Below are positions 21,568 to 30,417 of a stretch of DNA of 64,000 nucleotides, one piece after another. A program made the translations under genes and the position numbers. Under the pieces are notes generated by a model. It had not been told where the DNA came from and made no database searches. It saw nothing but the letters and a program-made list of their open reading frames with translations. Position 1 is the stretch's first letter. Every line of letters begins with the position of its first letter. Source of the DNA: Symbiodinium natans (taxonomy: Eukaryota > Sar > Dinophyceae > Suessiales > Symbiodiniaceae); NCBI GenBank assembly GCA_905221605.1, contig CAJNDS010002080.1:318501-382500 (forward strand), read 5' to 3'.

Positions 21568-21775
21568 AAATCAATGAATATGAACACAAGTTTACGGCAG
21601 GTAGTTTATAATATATTTTATCGCTTTTTGTTTCCTCTAACTTTTCAACTCTTTCAATAACATCTTTTAAAGTGTTAAATAATAATATATCTGTTCTTGT
21701 TTTTTCATTAATATCTAATTCTTTTATTTGTTGCATATGTTCAGTAGCACATGATTTAGATGTTTTAGAACCCAT
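21566..21775 (-). CDS. small protein with N-myristoylation-like start
   Basis: 69 aa from the ATG at 21775; the frame extends three codons upstream only to TTG. The N-terminus MGSKTSKSC fits the eukaryotic N-myristoylation pattern (Gly2, Ser6) with a nearby Cys for palmitoylation. The rest is a coiled-coil helix. TCTA is 14 nt upstream. A membrane-attached minor virion or assembly protein is a reasonable guess. Confidence 0.6.
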   Translation of the reverse strand: MGSKTSKSCATEHMQQIKELDINEKTRTDILLFNTLKDVIERVEKLEETKSDKIYYKLPAVNLCSYSLI

Positions 21776-21789
21776 TTTATACAATTATT

Positions 21790-21793
21790 TAGA
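21790..21793 (-). promoter_or_regulatory. late-type TCTA box
   Basis: TCTAAATAATTGTATAAA directly precedes the ATG at 21775. The box position also helps to choose that start. Confidence 0.5.
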
Positions 21794-21798
21794 TAAAA

Positions 21799-24168
21799 CT
21801 AATCTTTACTTTTTGATTTTACTTTTGCTTTTGCTTTCGGTGAGACATCGCCTTTCAACTTCTTAACTTCTTTTTTTAAATCTTCTACTTCTTTCATTAA
21901 CTCTTGAACACACCCCCATAATACAACTGCTGTTTTATTATATGCTAATAATTTCATTCCATCATCGTTATAATATATGATGTTATCCCATTCTTTGGGC
22001 ATTTTAGCATCTTTTATATCATCTGCTATAAAACCAATATGACTTTTTTTATCTTTATCATTAATGAAATTATATGTTTTTGGTTTAATATACTTGACTG
22101 CTTTATAACAGTCTTTCATATTTACTTCTTTAACATTCTCTTTTAACTTAGAGTCTGATGTTTCAGTTAGAGCAACACATGTTAAATTTCCTCCAATATC
22201 GGCGTTATTAGTTGTAGTAAAGAAACCGTATACATCAACACCTGTATTCGTGGCATCTAATCTTGACAAATTATTATTACTTAATCTAATAAATCCATCC
22301 GTGTCGGGATTATTTATTAATACCCGTTGTGAACCTGAAACATCAACATGTGTTATTTCTAAATTTCCTAATAAAGTAACTTTTCCATCTGTTAATTGAA
22401 TTTCCGGTGTGCTACTTTCTAATCCTATTGTTAAATTCATTTCCCCCGCTGTGTCTCCATTTCTAATATATAATTTATATTGTGTATCCAATACTTCCTT
22501 CAATTCACTACTGTTTTGAAACATAAAACGTCCCCAACTAATAATGTCTGCCTCACCAACGATATTACCAATACTATTAAATGTTTGATTATTTGTAACT
22601 GCTCTATTAATAGTAATTCCGTTAGTATCATTTAATTGTAGTGCTATTGTTCCTGTTGTAGGGTCGGTTGTTCTATTTGACTGTAATGAAAAATTAATTT
22701 CATTTGTTGAAATAATATTTAATGAATTATTGACGTCCGCTCTTTGAAATATTCTACCTGAATTATTAACATAAATATCTCCATTAAATGTTGATGTATT
22801 TTGAAATGATGAAGTGCCACCAAAATTAGCATTCCCACCGCTTACATTTAATTTATTTGCACCTTGAATTGCTCCGATGCCTAAACTTAAACAATAGACA
22901 CCATTACCATTTGCAGTATTTAATAAAAGTAATGAAGAACTGTCATTGCTTGTATTATAAGCATTAATATTAAATGAATTAAATTTTAAATACCCTTGTG
23001 CATTCTTTATTGTTAAAACATTACTGGCATCTGTTGTATTGTTATAAAATGTTAATCCATTAGAATTATTAACATTCGCATTTTCTCCATCAAAATTTAA
23101 ATCATTTGTTAAATCAAAATTACCATCTACTTTTAAATTTTGTCTAACAATAGCACTATCAACAACATCTAATGTATATCCTCCCGTTAATGTATTTGAT
23201 GCTGTATCTACTAATATTGAATGTGTTTTAATATATTGATCAGCATTATTATTTAAATTTAAAATTCTTCCAGTATCACCAACTGAATTATAACAATCAA
23301 TACTATCATTATTAAAAGTAATATAATTATCAGTATTTCTAACTGTAAATGATAAATTACCATCTGCTGTATTTTCTACAACTAACCCACCTGTCGGCGC
23401 TTCTATTTTTCCTGACATTTTGTATCCTGCATTATTATTTGATAAATCTAATTGTTTTACTGTGTTATCTGATGTATTATTACAAAATATTTTATCACCT
23501 TGTAAAGTTATATAACTCGTTGCGTTTTTAAACTCTGCTAATACTTTATCACCTCCTCCTGTTTGGTTGCTAAATAATAATCCCGCTACTGGACTTATAT
23601 TTATTGTTGAATTGTTTAATGTTAATCCACTATGAATAACAGTCGGGGCACTGCAATCAATAATAGGATTGGGGCTAAATCTATCAGTAAAATCTGATTT
23701 GGGAACACGTAAATCTAATAAATTATCAATATCTGTATCAGTATATCCACCACCCCCACCTGCGCCCGCTATTAATGTATCCACCTCGCCTTTATTGTAG
23801 AAATTTGTTGCTAATAATGTATTATTCTGATAATTAGTATTTAAATTCGTATCAATTTGTGTTGATGTATAATAGTTAGTAAATGTCGTGTCTATTTCTG
23901 TTTTGTTGTAAAAAGTGTTCGTTAAAGTGATGTTGTTTTGGTAGTCTGTGTCTAATAAGTGTGTTAAAGAACTGATATTATGAAAGTTCTGTAGTTGCTT
24001 CGTATTTAAAGCATCTATAGCATCGGTGTTTGCTTGTATGTTTGAAGAGTTTGCAGTGTTGGTGTCTCCTAATTCTGTTTTCGTAGCGTATAAGTCGCTT
24101 AAATCTGTTCCACTTACAACAATATTATCTGCTGTTAATGTATTTGTATTATTAAGTGTTAATGGCAT
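21799..24168 (-). CDS. fibre-like protein with S74 intramolecular chaperone domain
   Basis: 789 aa. N-terminal 160 residues contain repeated tail-fibre-like words (FYNKTEIDT, TNYYTSTQIDT, FYNKGEVDT). The middle is Asn/Thr-rich beta repeats. Residues about 671-789 are a peptidase S74 domain: SDSKLKEN has the Ser and Lys (six apart) of the self-cleaving dyad, followed by YIKPKTYNF and HIGFIADD, then a C-terminal coiled coil. In phage fibres this domain trimerises the shaft and then cuts itself off. Placed between capsid genes, it is probably the receptor-binding fibre of the virion. A Lys/Ala/Ser tail closes the protein. TCTA is 18 nt upstream. Confidence 0.85.
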   Translation of the reverse strand: MPLTLNNTNTLTADNIVVSGTDLSDLYATKTELGDTNTANSSNIQANTDAIDALNTKQLQNFHNISSLTHLLDTDYQNNITLTNTFYNKTEIDTTFTNYYTSTQIDTNLNTNYQNNTLLATNFYNKGEVDTLIAGAGGGGGYTDTDIDNLLDLRVPKSDFTDRFSPNPIIDCSAPTVIHSGLTLNNSTINISPVAGLLFSNQTGGGDKVLAEFKNATSYITLQGDKIFCNNTSDNTVKQLDLSNNNAGYKMSGKIEAPTGGLVVENTADGNLSFTVRNTDNYITFNNDSIDCYNSVGDTGRILNLNNNADQYIKTHSILVDTASNTLTGGYTLDVVDSAIVRQNLKVDGNFDLTNDLNFDGENANVNNSNGLTFYNNTTDASNVLTIKNAQGYLKFNSFNINAYNTSNDSSSLLLLNTANGNGVYCLSLGIGAIQGANKLNVSGGNANFGGTSSFQNTSTFNGDIYVNNSGRIFQRADVNNSLNIISTNEINFSLQSNRTTDPTTGTIALQLNDTNGITINRAVTNNQTFNSIGNIVGEADIISWGRFMFQNSSELKEVLDTQYKLYIRNGDTAGEMNLTIGLESSTPEIQLTDGKVTLLGNLEITHVDVSGSQRVLINNPDTDGFIRLSNNNLSRLDATNTGVDVYGFFTTTNNADIGGNLTCVALTETSDSKLKENVKEVNMKDCYKAVKYIKPKTYNFINDKDKKSHIGFIADDIKDAKMPKEWDNIIYYNDDGMKLLAYNKTAVVLWGCVQELMKEVEDLKKEVKKLKGDVSPKAKAKVKSKSKD

Positions 24169-24186
24169 TAGTTAATATTAATAAAA

Positions 24187-24190
24187 TAGA
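24187..24190 (-). promoter_or_regulatory. late-type TCTA box
   Basis: TCTATTTTATTAATATTAA, 18 nt before the fibre ATG. Confidence 0.5.
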
Positions 24191-24214
24191 TTATTATTTT
24201 GTTAATATTAAATT

Positions 24215-25648
24215 CTAATCAAATACCTTTAGTCCTAAATCGCGTATTTCTAGTATCTGTTCTGAAAGCATCGTGATATAAATATTTTCTGGCATATCAA
24301 AAGTTGGAATTGATGTTCCTACTGGTTTAATTTTAACTAACATTTGCTGTCCGCTACGCGTGTTAATCCCTGTATAACTACTATCGGGCACTTTTTCAAA
24401 TGAAAAGGCAAAGATGAATTGACGGTCTCTATAATGTCTAAAACTTACACTCATTGAATGTTGATGAAACATAGGTAAATTAAGTGCCTTTCGTAAATGA
24501 TAATAGCATTCAGTCATTGAGCGACATGGATATTCTGGATAAAGCTTAGAACCCAATTGAATTTGAAACTCTAAATCTTTATTTTCACTATATAAACCAT
24601 CAACTGCTTCGTCAGAAGTTTGCATTGGGTGATAAAATCTACAAAATTCTTTATCACAATATTCAAATCCTGTGCTTGGGTCTCCTGCTTTGTAAAATGT
24701 AATAAAAGATGCTACTAATTTAGAAACAGAACGAATAACCGGAATGCTTATATTATCTGTATTGCTGATAGTTTGACTTTGTGTAATATATGTTGTGTAA
24801 GTAATGGGAAGTCCTTTTCCTTCTAACAAATGCTTAACATATTCGTTATTTAAATTATTGTCAAGTGTGCAAACATCACAGACAACTCTTGCATTATTAA
24901 TTTCCCACTGAATGCTTGTATTTCTAATTTGTGCATCTGCTTCAGCACCAGTATCTACATTATGGACGAACCGATTACCGACATCATCATTAAGTTGATA
25001 GTTTCTATAATCAATAATACAATCAGTGGCATTCGTTACCAATTCTAATTCAATTGTTAAATTTCCCATATACTTTAGTGGTAAATACTTAAACTGACTG
25101 AATAAACCACATAATGGTTTAAATCCGACTGTCATTGTATCTCTGAAACCTTGAAGAGTAAAACCGTTTACTTCGTGTGATAATTCTGTTCCAACTTTAT
25201 TAACTAATGTTTTCACTTCATCATCATATCGTTGTCCAAAACCTTCATTTGCTTCATCTTTTCTTGCTCCTTGAGACATCATTTTAGAAAACATATGATG
25301 GACACGGTTATAATTATCAAAGTCTTCAACAACTTGATTTCCTGCTATAATTCTCATTCTTCTAAAGAAACAATAAGGAGGTGACAATGGACGGACTTTA
25401 TTATCAAACGAACCAATATCAAGATTTTTTAATGTAAAGAAAATACGGACTGATTGAGGGTCTAACCAACTGTTATCTTCTCCATTTAAACTAAATTTTA
25501 AAACACGGTCCCCACTATCACTTTTATAGATATTTGACCCATTCGGCCAGAATGACACACTTCTTCTATCAGTTATGTAACTTGAACCTTTGTTTAATTT
25601 AAATGAGAGGCTGTCAATTAGAATATCTTCCGGGCTAAAAGTTTCCAT
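24215..25648 (-). CDS. major capsid protein (double jelly-roll type)
   Basis: 477 aa, within the normal length for the group. The N-terminus carries SVSFWPNGSNIY and DNSWLDPQSVRIFFTLKNL, an arrangement I associate with Polinton-like virus capsid proteins. Beta-rich throughout with no transmembrane segment. It would form the pseudo-hexameric capsomers of an icosahedral shell. Neighbours (fibre, lipase, penton-like, ATPase) form the structural cluster. TCTA is 18 nt before the ATG. Identity rests on pattern and context; a structure prediction should show two jelly-rolls. Confidence 0.82.
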   Translation of the reverse strand: METFSPEDILIDSLSFKLNKGSSYITDRRSVSFWPNGSNIYKSDSGDRVLKFSLNGEDNSWLDPQSVRIFFTLKNLDIGSFDNKVRPLSPPYCFFRRMRIIAGNQVVEDFDNYNRVHHMFSKMMSQGARKDEANEGFGQRYDDEVKTLVNKVGTELSHEVNGFTLQGFRDTMTVGFKPLCGLFSQFKYLPLKYMGNLTIELELVTNATDCIIDYRNYQLNDDVGNRFVHNVDTGAEADAQIRNTSIQWEINNARVVCDVCTLDNNLNNEYVKHLLEGKGLPITYTTYITQSQTISNTDNISIPVIRSVSKLVASFITFYKAGDPSTGFEYCDKEFCRFYHPMQTSDEAVDGLYSENKDLEFQIQLGSKLYPEYPCRSMTECYYHLRKALNLPMFHQHSMSVSFRHYRDRQFIFAFSFEKVPDSSYTGINTRSGQQMLVKIKPVGTSIPTFDMPENIYITMLSEQILEIRDLGLKVFD

Positions 25649-25666
25649 CTAATATATATTTTACTA

Positions 25667-25670
25667 TAGA
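25667..25670 (-). promoter_or_regulatory. late-type TCTA box
   Basis: TCTATAGTAAAATATATATT, 18 nt before the capsid ATG. Confidence 0.5.
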
Positions 25671-25675
25671 AAAAT

Positions 25676-25897
25676 TTAATTAAATATAATTATTGAATTA
25701 TATTTAATCAAATAATTAAAATTATATGAATTTTCTTTATTATTTTTCTTTTTGTTCTTAATATCTTTAACTATACCATTTCCTTCGTTATCTTCTACAA
25801 GTTTCCTTATTTCTTCATAACTGTTTGGCTTAAACTTCTTCTCTTTTGGTGTCGTCTTCTCCATCTGTTCGTATGTTGTTGCTTTTTTATGAAACAT
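25676..25897 (-). CDS. small Lys/Asn-rich virus protein
   Basis: 73 aa, charged, with a basic middle (KNKKKNNKEN). No domain recognised. TCTA is 13 nt before the ATG. It lies between the lipase-like and capsid genes on the same strand. Confidence 0.6.
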   Translation of the reverse strand: MFHKKATTYEQMEKTTPKEKKFKPNSYEEIRKLVEDNEGNGIVKDIKNKKKNNKENSYNFNYLIKYNSIIIFN

Positions 25898-25910
25898 TAT
25901 TATTATTATT

Positions 25911-25914
25911 TAGA
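25911..25914 (-). promoter_or_regulatory. late-type TCTA box
   Basis: TCTAAATAATAATAATA, 13 nt before the ATG at 25897. Confidence 0.5.
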
Positions 25915-25938
25915 AATTAGTTAAATTGTTGCATGAAT

Positions 25939-26604
25939 TCAGCTCATGCCGATTGCATCGGCATGTGCTAATTGCTCCGCGAATTCATCACTTGTTATTG
26001 GTAAATTCCCTTCTTTATTATGAACATTACCTATATCTTGATATGAATGATTTTGTAATGGGTCTAATGTTCCCCTATTTAATGTTATACTGCCTTTATC
26101 AAAAGCACTAACGAGGTCTCCGGCTTTTCTTATTCTTAGGTTTGTCCCCGTGTCTTCCGGTCTCTGATTTGAAACAAAAAGAGAACCATAACTGCGACTT
26201 CTAAAAATATTACCATAATCATTATTTATTTGTTGTCCCACTGCTGAACCTAAACTATGGCTAATGATATCAGTAATTCCTGTAAGTTTTTTACCATCAA
26301 CTTCTATAGTTCCGTCTTCAATGAACTTATCAACGTCTTTGTATCTCTTCGTGTTTCTTGTTTGATATAACGGTAATTTTAAATCATCATAAACATCTCT
26401 CCCACTTTTAGTTCCTGCTATATATAGAATAGAGCCATTCTGATATATTCCGTCAGGATTTTCGTATGCTAATTTAAGTCCTTGTGTGTCCGTTAAGAAC
26501 GTTTCGGCACCTGCTAATTCTTCCCTAACATCGTCATGTATTTTATTTCTTGTATTAGGCGCTTCATATATTATTCCTTCATTTCTTCTTTTATGTTTAT
26601 GCAT
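25939..26604 (-). CDS. lipase-like alpha/beta hydrolase (class 3 type)
   Basis: 221 aa. The nucleophile elbow ISHSLGSA has Ser117, with Ser115 replacing the usual first Gly of GxSxG. A probable triad is completed by Asp163 (RKAGDLVSAF) and His186 (QNHSYQD), in class 3 lipase order. In related viruses a virion lipase is thought to help membrane passage at entry; that role is inferred here. The C-terminus is encoded across a perfect palindrome, CATGCCGAT-tgc-ATCGGCATG (25945-25965). It is divergent from the penton-like gene across 40 bp. Confidence 0.75.
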   Translation of the reverse strand: MHKHKRRNEGIIYEAPNTRNKIHDDVREELAGAETFLTDTQGLKLAYENPDGIYQNGSILYIAGTKSGRDVYDDLKLPLYQTRNTKRYKDVDKFIEDGTIEVDGKKLTGITDIISHSLGSAVGQQINNDYGNIFRSRSYGSLFVSNQRPEDTGTNLRIRKAGDLVSAFDKGSITLNRGTLDPLQNHSYQDIGNVHNKEGNLPITSDEFAEQLAHADAIGMS

Positions 26605-26644
26605 TATAAAATAAGTTATAAATTATTTTATCATTTAATTAATA

Positions 26645-27481
26645 ATGCTCAAATTTAAAAAAGTATATATTGATAGTAGTTATAAAGTGAGTGGCACTTC
26701 ATCTGAATTCACGATTGATTTACCTGAAACGGTGCAGTTAGAAGACAATATGCTATGTCAAATTCACGAGGTAAGCATTCCCCATTCGTGGTATTCAATA
26801 AACAGCACAAATAATAATTTATACTTCAGACATCAAGTATTACCTCCTGCTCTGGTAGCGGGTGCTTATTATCGTAAAATACCAATTCCCGAAGGTAATT
26901 ACACCGCCTCTGAATTAACAACTGAATTAGAAACGCAACTAAATAACTATTTTGATACAGTGGATAGACCTGATACATACACAGTAAGGTATAACGCAAC
27001 AACCAACAAAATTAGGATTGCTGTTAATTATGCTACTGTTATATTCGTTGTCTTAACGGATGCTGAAGTTGCGCCTTTTGTCGGTTCATTTTTAGATGAT
27101 GTTGATGTTAATAATTTGAATTCAATTAATCGCGTAATGGGTAATACAACACCCGCGCCCGATGCTTACACTAATCTTGTTCCTTACATTACTAATTTTA
27201 TTGACCTTGTCCCCTTCAAGAGTTTGTATTTACATTGTAATGAAATTAGCAACTACAACCAATTAACAGTAGCGGGTAATTCATCAATTGTGAAGAAAAT
27301 TAACGTAACAGTTCCCTATTTAGGAATTATAAACGACAATGAATTAAGCAGTGTTGATTATATTGATGTTAGTAACAAAATGCTTCGCAGATTGAATTTT
27401 AGACTTAGTAATAATTTAAATCAGACGGTTAATTTAAATAATGTTGATATCTCTTTCACTTTAACATTTTTCAGGGGTTGA
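26645..27481 (+). CDS. minor capsid protein (penton-like)
   Basis: 278 aa. It starts KFKKVYIDSSYKVSGTSSEF and continues with IHEVSIPHSWYSINSTNNNL, a pattern I associate with the minor capsid protein of Polinton-like viruses, which forms pentons with a single jelly-roll. No membrane segment. Ends with TGA, so the standard genetic code is in use. The 40-bp divergent promoter shared with the lipase has no TCTA box. Confidence 0.78.
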   Translation: MLKFKKVYIDSSYKVSGTSSEFTIDLPETVQLEDNMLCQIHEVSIPHSWYSINSTNNNLYFRHQVLPPALVAGAYYRKIPIPEGNYTASELTTELETQLNNYFDTVDRPDTYTVRYNATTNKIRIAVNYATVIFVVLTDAEVAPFVGSFLDDVDVNNLNSINRVMGNTTPAPDAYTNLVPYITNFIDLVPFKSLYLHCNEISNYNQLTVAGNSSIVKKINVTVPYLGIINDNELSSVDYIDVSNKMLRRLNFRLSNNLNQTVNLNNVDISFTLTFFRG

Positions 27482-27487
27482 TAAATA

Positions 27488-27491
27488 TCTA
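27488..27491 (+). promoter_or_regulatory. late-type TCTA box
   Basis: TCTAATTAGAAAAATATATA, 28 nt before the ATG at 27520; farther away than most. Confidence 0.35.
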
Positions 27492-27519
27492 ATTAGAAAA
27501 ATATATACTATATTAATTA

Positions 27520-28143
27520 ATGAGCAGTGAAGCAGTTGAGGAGGTTAAAAATGAAGAAGCTAATGAAGAAGTGGCTAATGAAGTTATTGAAGAAGCGCCT
27601 GAAGAAGCACCAACAGAACAAATTAAAGAAGCTACTGAAGAAACATCTAAAGAGCAAACAAAACCAAATGCGAAAGCAACTCCCAAGAAATTAGCGAGAA
27701 GTGTTAAAGTAGTAGAGTTAGTTGAATGTCAAGCCTGTAATAAAAAGATGTTGCCCAAAAGTCTAAGAAACACACATCCTCACTATTGTAAGGGACCACC
27801 GACCGAAACATTACCAGTAAATAAGCAGAAGGCAAGTTATGGGTCAAAGGTTGAACAAAAACTAAGAAAAGAAATAGAGGAAGAGATGAAAGCAAAATAT
27901 TCAAACAAAGAAAATGATAAAAACGCTCAAAATGAAGTTGTTAATTATTCCGAACCTATTGAAGTTAAAACGAAAGCAAAGCCAAGTGTGCCAAGTGTGC
28001 CAAGTCGCGAAGTCTCGCGAGGCTCTGCTGAGCGACAACTAACAGCAAGAGAATTATTAGAAGCATCATATAATGAAATACGAAGAGCAAAAAGAGAGGA
28101 ACGCATACAAAAGATTAACAGCTTTAAGACAAAAATGTTTTAA
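27520..28143 (+). CDS. Glu-rich protein with a CCHC-like finger
   Basis: 207 aa. The first 55 residues are Glu/Ala repeats, followed by a basic linker. CQACNKKMLPKSLRNTHPHYC (about 73-93, in two parts: CQAC and HPHYC) is a possible zinc finger. The C-terminus is helical and charged. Its place in the structural cluster suggests a virion or DNA-condensing protein, without direct evidence. Confidence 0.65.
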   Translation: MSSEAVEEVKNEEANEEVANEVIEEAPEEAPTEQIKEATEETSKEQTKPNAKATPKKLARSVKVVELVECQACNKKMLPKSLRNTHPHYCKGPPTETLPVNKQKASYGSKVEQKLRKEIEEEMKAKYSNKENDKNAQNEVVNYSEPIEVKTKAKPSVPSVPSREVSRGSAERQLTARELLEASYNEIRRAKREERIQKINSFKTKMF

Positions 28144-28162
28144 TTGTTAATATTATTTTTAA

Positions 28163-28166
28163 TCTA
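28163..28166 (+). promoter_or_regulatory. late-type TCTA box
   Basis: TCTAAATAATATTAATAA, 15 nt before the ATG at 28182. Confidence 0.5.
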
Positions 28167-28181
28167 AATAATATTAATAAT

Positions 28182-28502
28182 ATGAGTATGTTTAAAAGTA
28201 AACCAGAGTTTAAGAGAATGCCACAGGTTCAACAATATTACGATATTGAAGATACATTCGGTGTTGCTTCACGAAGGAAACAAATTGAAGATATGAAACT
28301 AAGAGTAGAAGAAGCTGAGAACAGAGGTAAAAACATTGCGTTAAGGAATGATTGGGTGAAGCATCAGAAGAAATCAATATATCAGGGACAACTTGACGAT
28401 ATTAACAGACAGTTAGAGCGTCCCATGATGCCAGTAAGAACAAAAGAAGAACTGAAAAAGAAGCAAGATGAATTAAAACATATAATGGCAGAAATAAATT
28501 AA
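28182..28502 (+). CDS. small helical protein
   Basis: 106 aa, almost wholly charged helix (KQIEDMKLRVEEAENRGK) and probably a coiled coil. It is in the run of same-strand structural genes, with the next gene starting 21 bp on. Function unknown. Confidence 0.65.
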   Translation: MSMFKSKPEFKRMPQVQQYYDIEDTFGVASRRKQIEDMKLRVEEAENRGKNIALRNDWVKHQKKSIYQGQLDDINRQLERPMMPVRTKEELKKKQDELKHIMAEIN

Positions 28503-28504
28503 AA

Positions 28505-28514
28505 TCTAATTCTA
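28505..28514 (+). promoter_or_regulatory. late-type double TCTA box
   Basis: TCTAATTCTAAATATAATA; the second TCTA ends 9 nt before the ATG at 28524. Confidence 0.5.
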
Positions 28515-28523
28515 AATATAATA

Positions 28524-29549
28524 ATGATTAAAACATTAAAGTCTGAATTAAAACTACGCCCAACATACGATGAAATGATAGGAATGATTGAAAGTCAAGG
28601 AGACCCCAACAGACCATCAATAGAACAAGTGATTGACAGACGAGCAACAATATTTAGAAATAATCAGTTCGGCAGTCAGTTTGATAATATTGATTTTCTA
28701 GGGTTGAAGAAACAAGAAGAAGACAAGGTAAAAGAGGAAATAAGACAAACACAATTGAGACAAACGGCAATGGCTACCGGCTCATCAATGGGTGTCCTAA
28801 GTTATGGAGGTAGAACGCCTATAGGTGCTTACACTGCCGACGGCTTTGAAACACCTACAAATGATGTTAATATGTCAGATGAGCAAATTATGATGATAAA
28901 GGCGGAAATGGAAAAACATCAACAGCGACAACGAGAAGCACAACAAGCATCAGCATCATCAGCAAAAACTGATTTAGATGAAGCACATAGACAATCATTA
29001 CCCGCCGGAGTTAATATTGCTGGGGAAGATGATATGCCACCTCTAGAACCGATACAACAAGAGAGTTCAGAAGAAGAACTAATACCAGCAGAAGATACAG
29101 ACCCTAATCCATATCAAAGGGGGTTGTTATTTTGGAACAATGATATTGAAAAAATGAAGACGAACCAGAAAATAAATTACGATGACTTATTATTTCAGTT
29201 GTATATCAGAGGCCAGCTAACAGACAAAATGGAAACTGATGTTGAAAATCTACCTGATGAACTATCAAAGAAATTGTATTTACTAAGAATTATTGAAAAT
29301 CTCATAGGAACAGAACCAGAAGAGAACGAATGGCAAACAATGGTGAATGACGAACTGTTAAGAAAAAGAATAAAAGAATGGAGAAACATGAAGAAGGCTA
29401 AATCAGCTAGTTCTAGTTCAGGTGGTATAGGTTCTGCTATTGCTAGTGGAGCTAGAGCCGTAGGAGGAGCTGTTTTAGAAGCAGGAAAAGAAGCAGTTAA
29501 GGAAGCAGTTGTAGCAGGAGCAAGAAATGCAGTTATGAGTTTAATTTAA
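28524..29549 (+). CDS. structural/accessory protein, shared N-terminal motif
   Basis: 341 aa. The N-terminus has ELKLRPTYDEMI, nearly the same as the start of the next gene (MLKLRPTYEEIA). The middle is Gln/Glu-rich. The C-terminal 45 residues are Ser/Gly/Ala-rich amphipathic helix (GARAVGGAVLEAGKEAVKEA), possibly membrane-active or core-binding. Function unknown. Confidence 0.65.
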   Translation: MIKTLKSELKLRPTYDEMIGMIESQGDPNRPSIEQVIDRRATIFRNNQFGSQFDNIDFLGLKKQEEDKVKEEIRQTQLRQTAMATGSSMGVLSYGGRTPIGAYTADGFETPTNDVNMSDEQIMMIKAEMEKHQQRQREAQQASASSAKTDLDEAHRQSLPAGVNIAGEDDMPPLEPIQQESSEEELIPAEDTDPNPYQRGLLFWNNDIEKMKTNQKINYDDLLFQLYIRGQLTDKMETDVENLPDELSKKLYLLRIIENLIGTEPEENEWQTMVNDELLRKRIKEWRNMKKAKSASSSSGGIGSAIASGARAVGGAVLEAGKEAVKEAVVAGARNAVMSLI

Positions 29550-29553
29550 TCTA
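29550..29553 (+). promoter_or_regulatory. late-type TCTA box
   Basis: TCTAATTATTAGTAT, 11 nt before the ATG at 29565; it starts right at the previous stop codon. Confidence 0.5.
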
Positions 29554-29564
29554 ATTATTAGTAT

Positions 29565-30362
29565 ATGCTAAAACTTCGCCCAACATATGAAGAAATTGCA
29601 AGGGAAGCTAGAACACACAGACTAAAAATACTACCAGAAAGGCAGAAACGAACACAGCAAGGGATATTGTTAGATGAAGTTGATTTTGATGACTTTGATT
29701 TGAATAATTATGACAGGAAAACAGTTTTGTTAAATGATAACCCTGATAAGGGAACACAAACCGATAATTTTGAAGTTTCATCAAGCATAACAGAAAATGA
29801 AAGTATGAAAACAAAAGAGGAAGAATTAAAACAAACTCAGACAGATGAAAGCGAAACTATAGAACAAGAAAGACAACAGGAAAGAGAAAGAGAAAGGGGT
29901 AAATCAATAATGAGGAGAATGTATGATGCTATGTTCGGAGAGGATGAGTTTAAAGAAGAAAGAGAGGAAATGAGAAGTAGAAGGCAACAAATAGAAGAAG
30001 AAGAAGAAGATTTACATGAAGCTTATGTAGAGAAACAACAAACTGAAGAGAGTGATGATAGTTTACCTATGAATGTTAAAAAGTCTTATGAGCCTTCATC
30101 ATCATCTTCATCAAGTTCTCGTAGAAGTTCAAACAGAAGTGTTTTATTACCTGTTGAAGAGGAAGCCTTAAGTGAATATGTTCATTCCTCGCCACCGGTA
30201 TCAGTTCAAAGTTCTATTAATAGTGATAGGACAATTGAATACGTTGAAGAGCCTTCTCCACCTCAAAGTGTTGTAAGCTCAAGGCGCTCACAGGAAACCA
30301 TAGAATACATAAGAAGCAGGACCAGTTCAAGGCGCTCAAGTATTCAGTCTGTAAGTTCTTAA
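29565..30362 (+). CDS. acidic/Ser-rich protein, shared N-terminal motif
   Basis: 265 aa. It starts MLKLRPTYEEIAREAR and is then Glu/Arg-rich. The C-terminal 80 residues are Ser/Arg/Pro-rich low complexity (runs of Ser, RRSS repeats). It is probably disordered and could bind nucleic acid. The N-terminal match to the previous gene suggests a common docking peptide. Confidence 0.65.
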   Translation: MLKLRPTYEEIAREARTHRLKILPERQKRTQQGILLDEVDFDDFDLNNYDRKTVLLNDNPDKGTQTDNFEVSSSITENESMKTKEEELKQTQTDESETIEQERQQERERERGKSIMRRMYDAMFGEDEFKEEREEMRSRRQQIEEEEEDLHEAYVEKQQTEESDDSLPMNVKKSYEPSSSSSSSSRRSSNRSVLLPVEEEALSEYVHSSPPVSVQSSINSDRTIEYVEEPSPPQSVVSSRRSQETIEYIRSRTSSRRSSIQSVSS

Positions 30363-30375
30363 TAAAAGTAAATAA

Positions 30376-30417
30376 AATAATTAATAATATTATTTAGCAA
30401 TAATATTATCAATTATT
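30376..30417. terminator. hairpin between convergent genes
   Basis: AATAATTAATAATATTA and an inverted partner TAATATTATCAATTATT lie between the stop codons at 30362 (+) and 30409 (-), reaching into the latter. Confidence 0.5.

Noticed and set aside
25945-25965. Perfect palindrome CATGCCGAT-tgc-ATCGGCATG as operator or terminator
   Set aside because: It lies within the last codons of the lipase-like gene before the stop; coding explains it at least as well, although a 3'-end hairpin role cannot be excluded.
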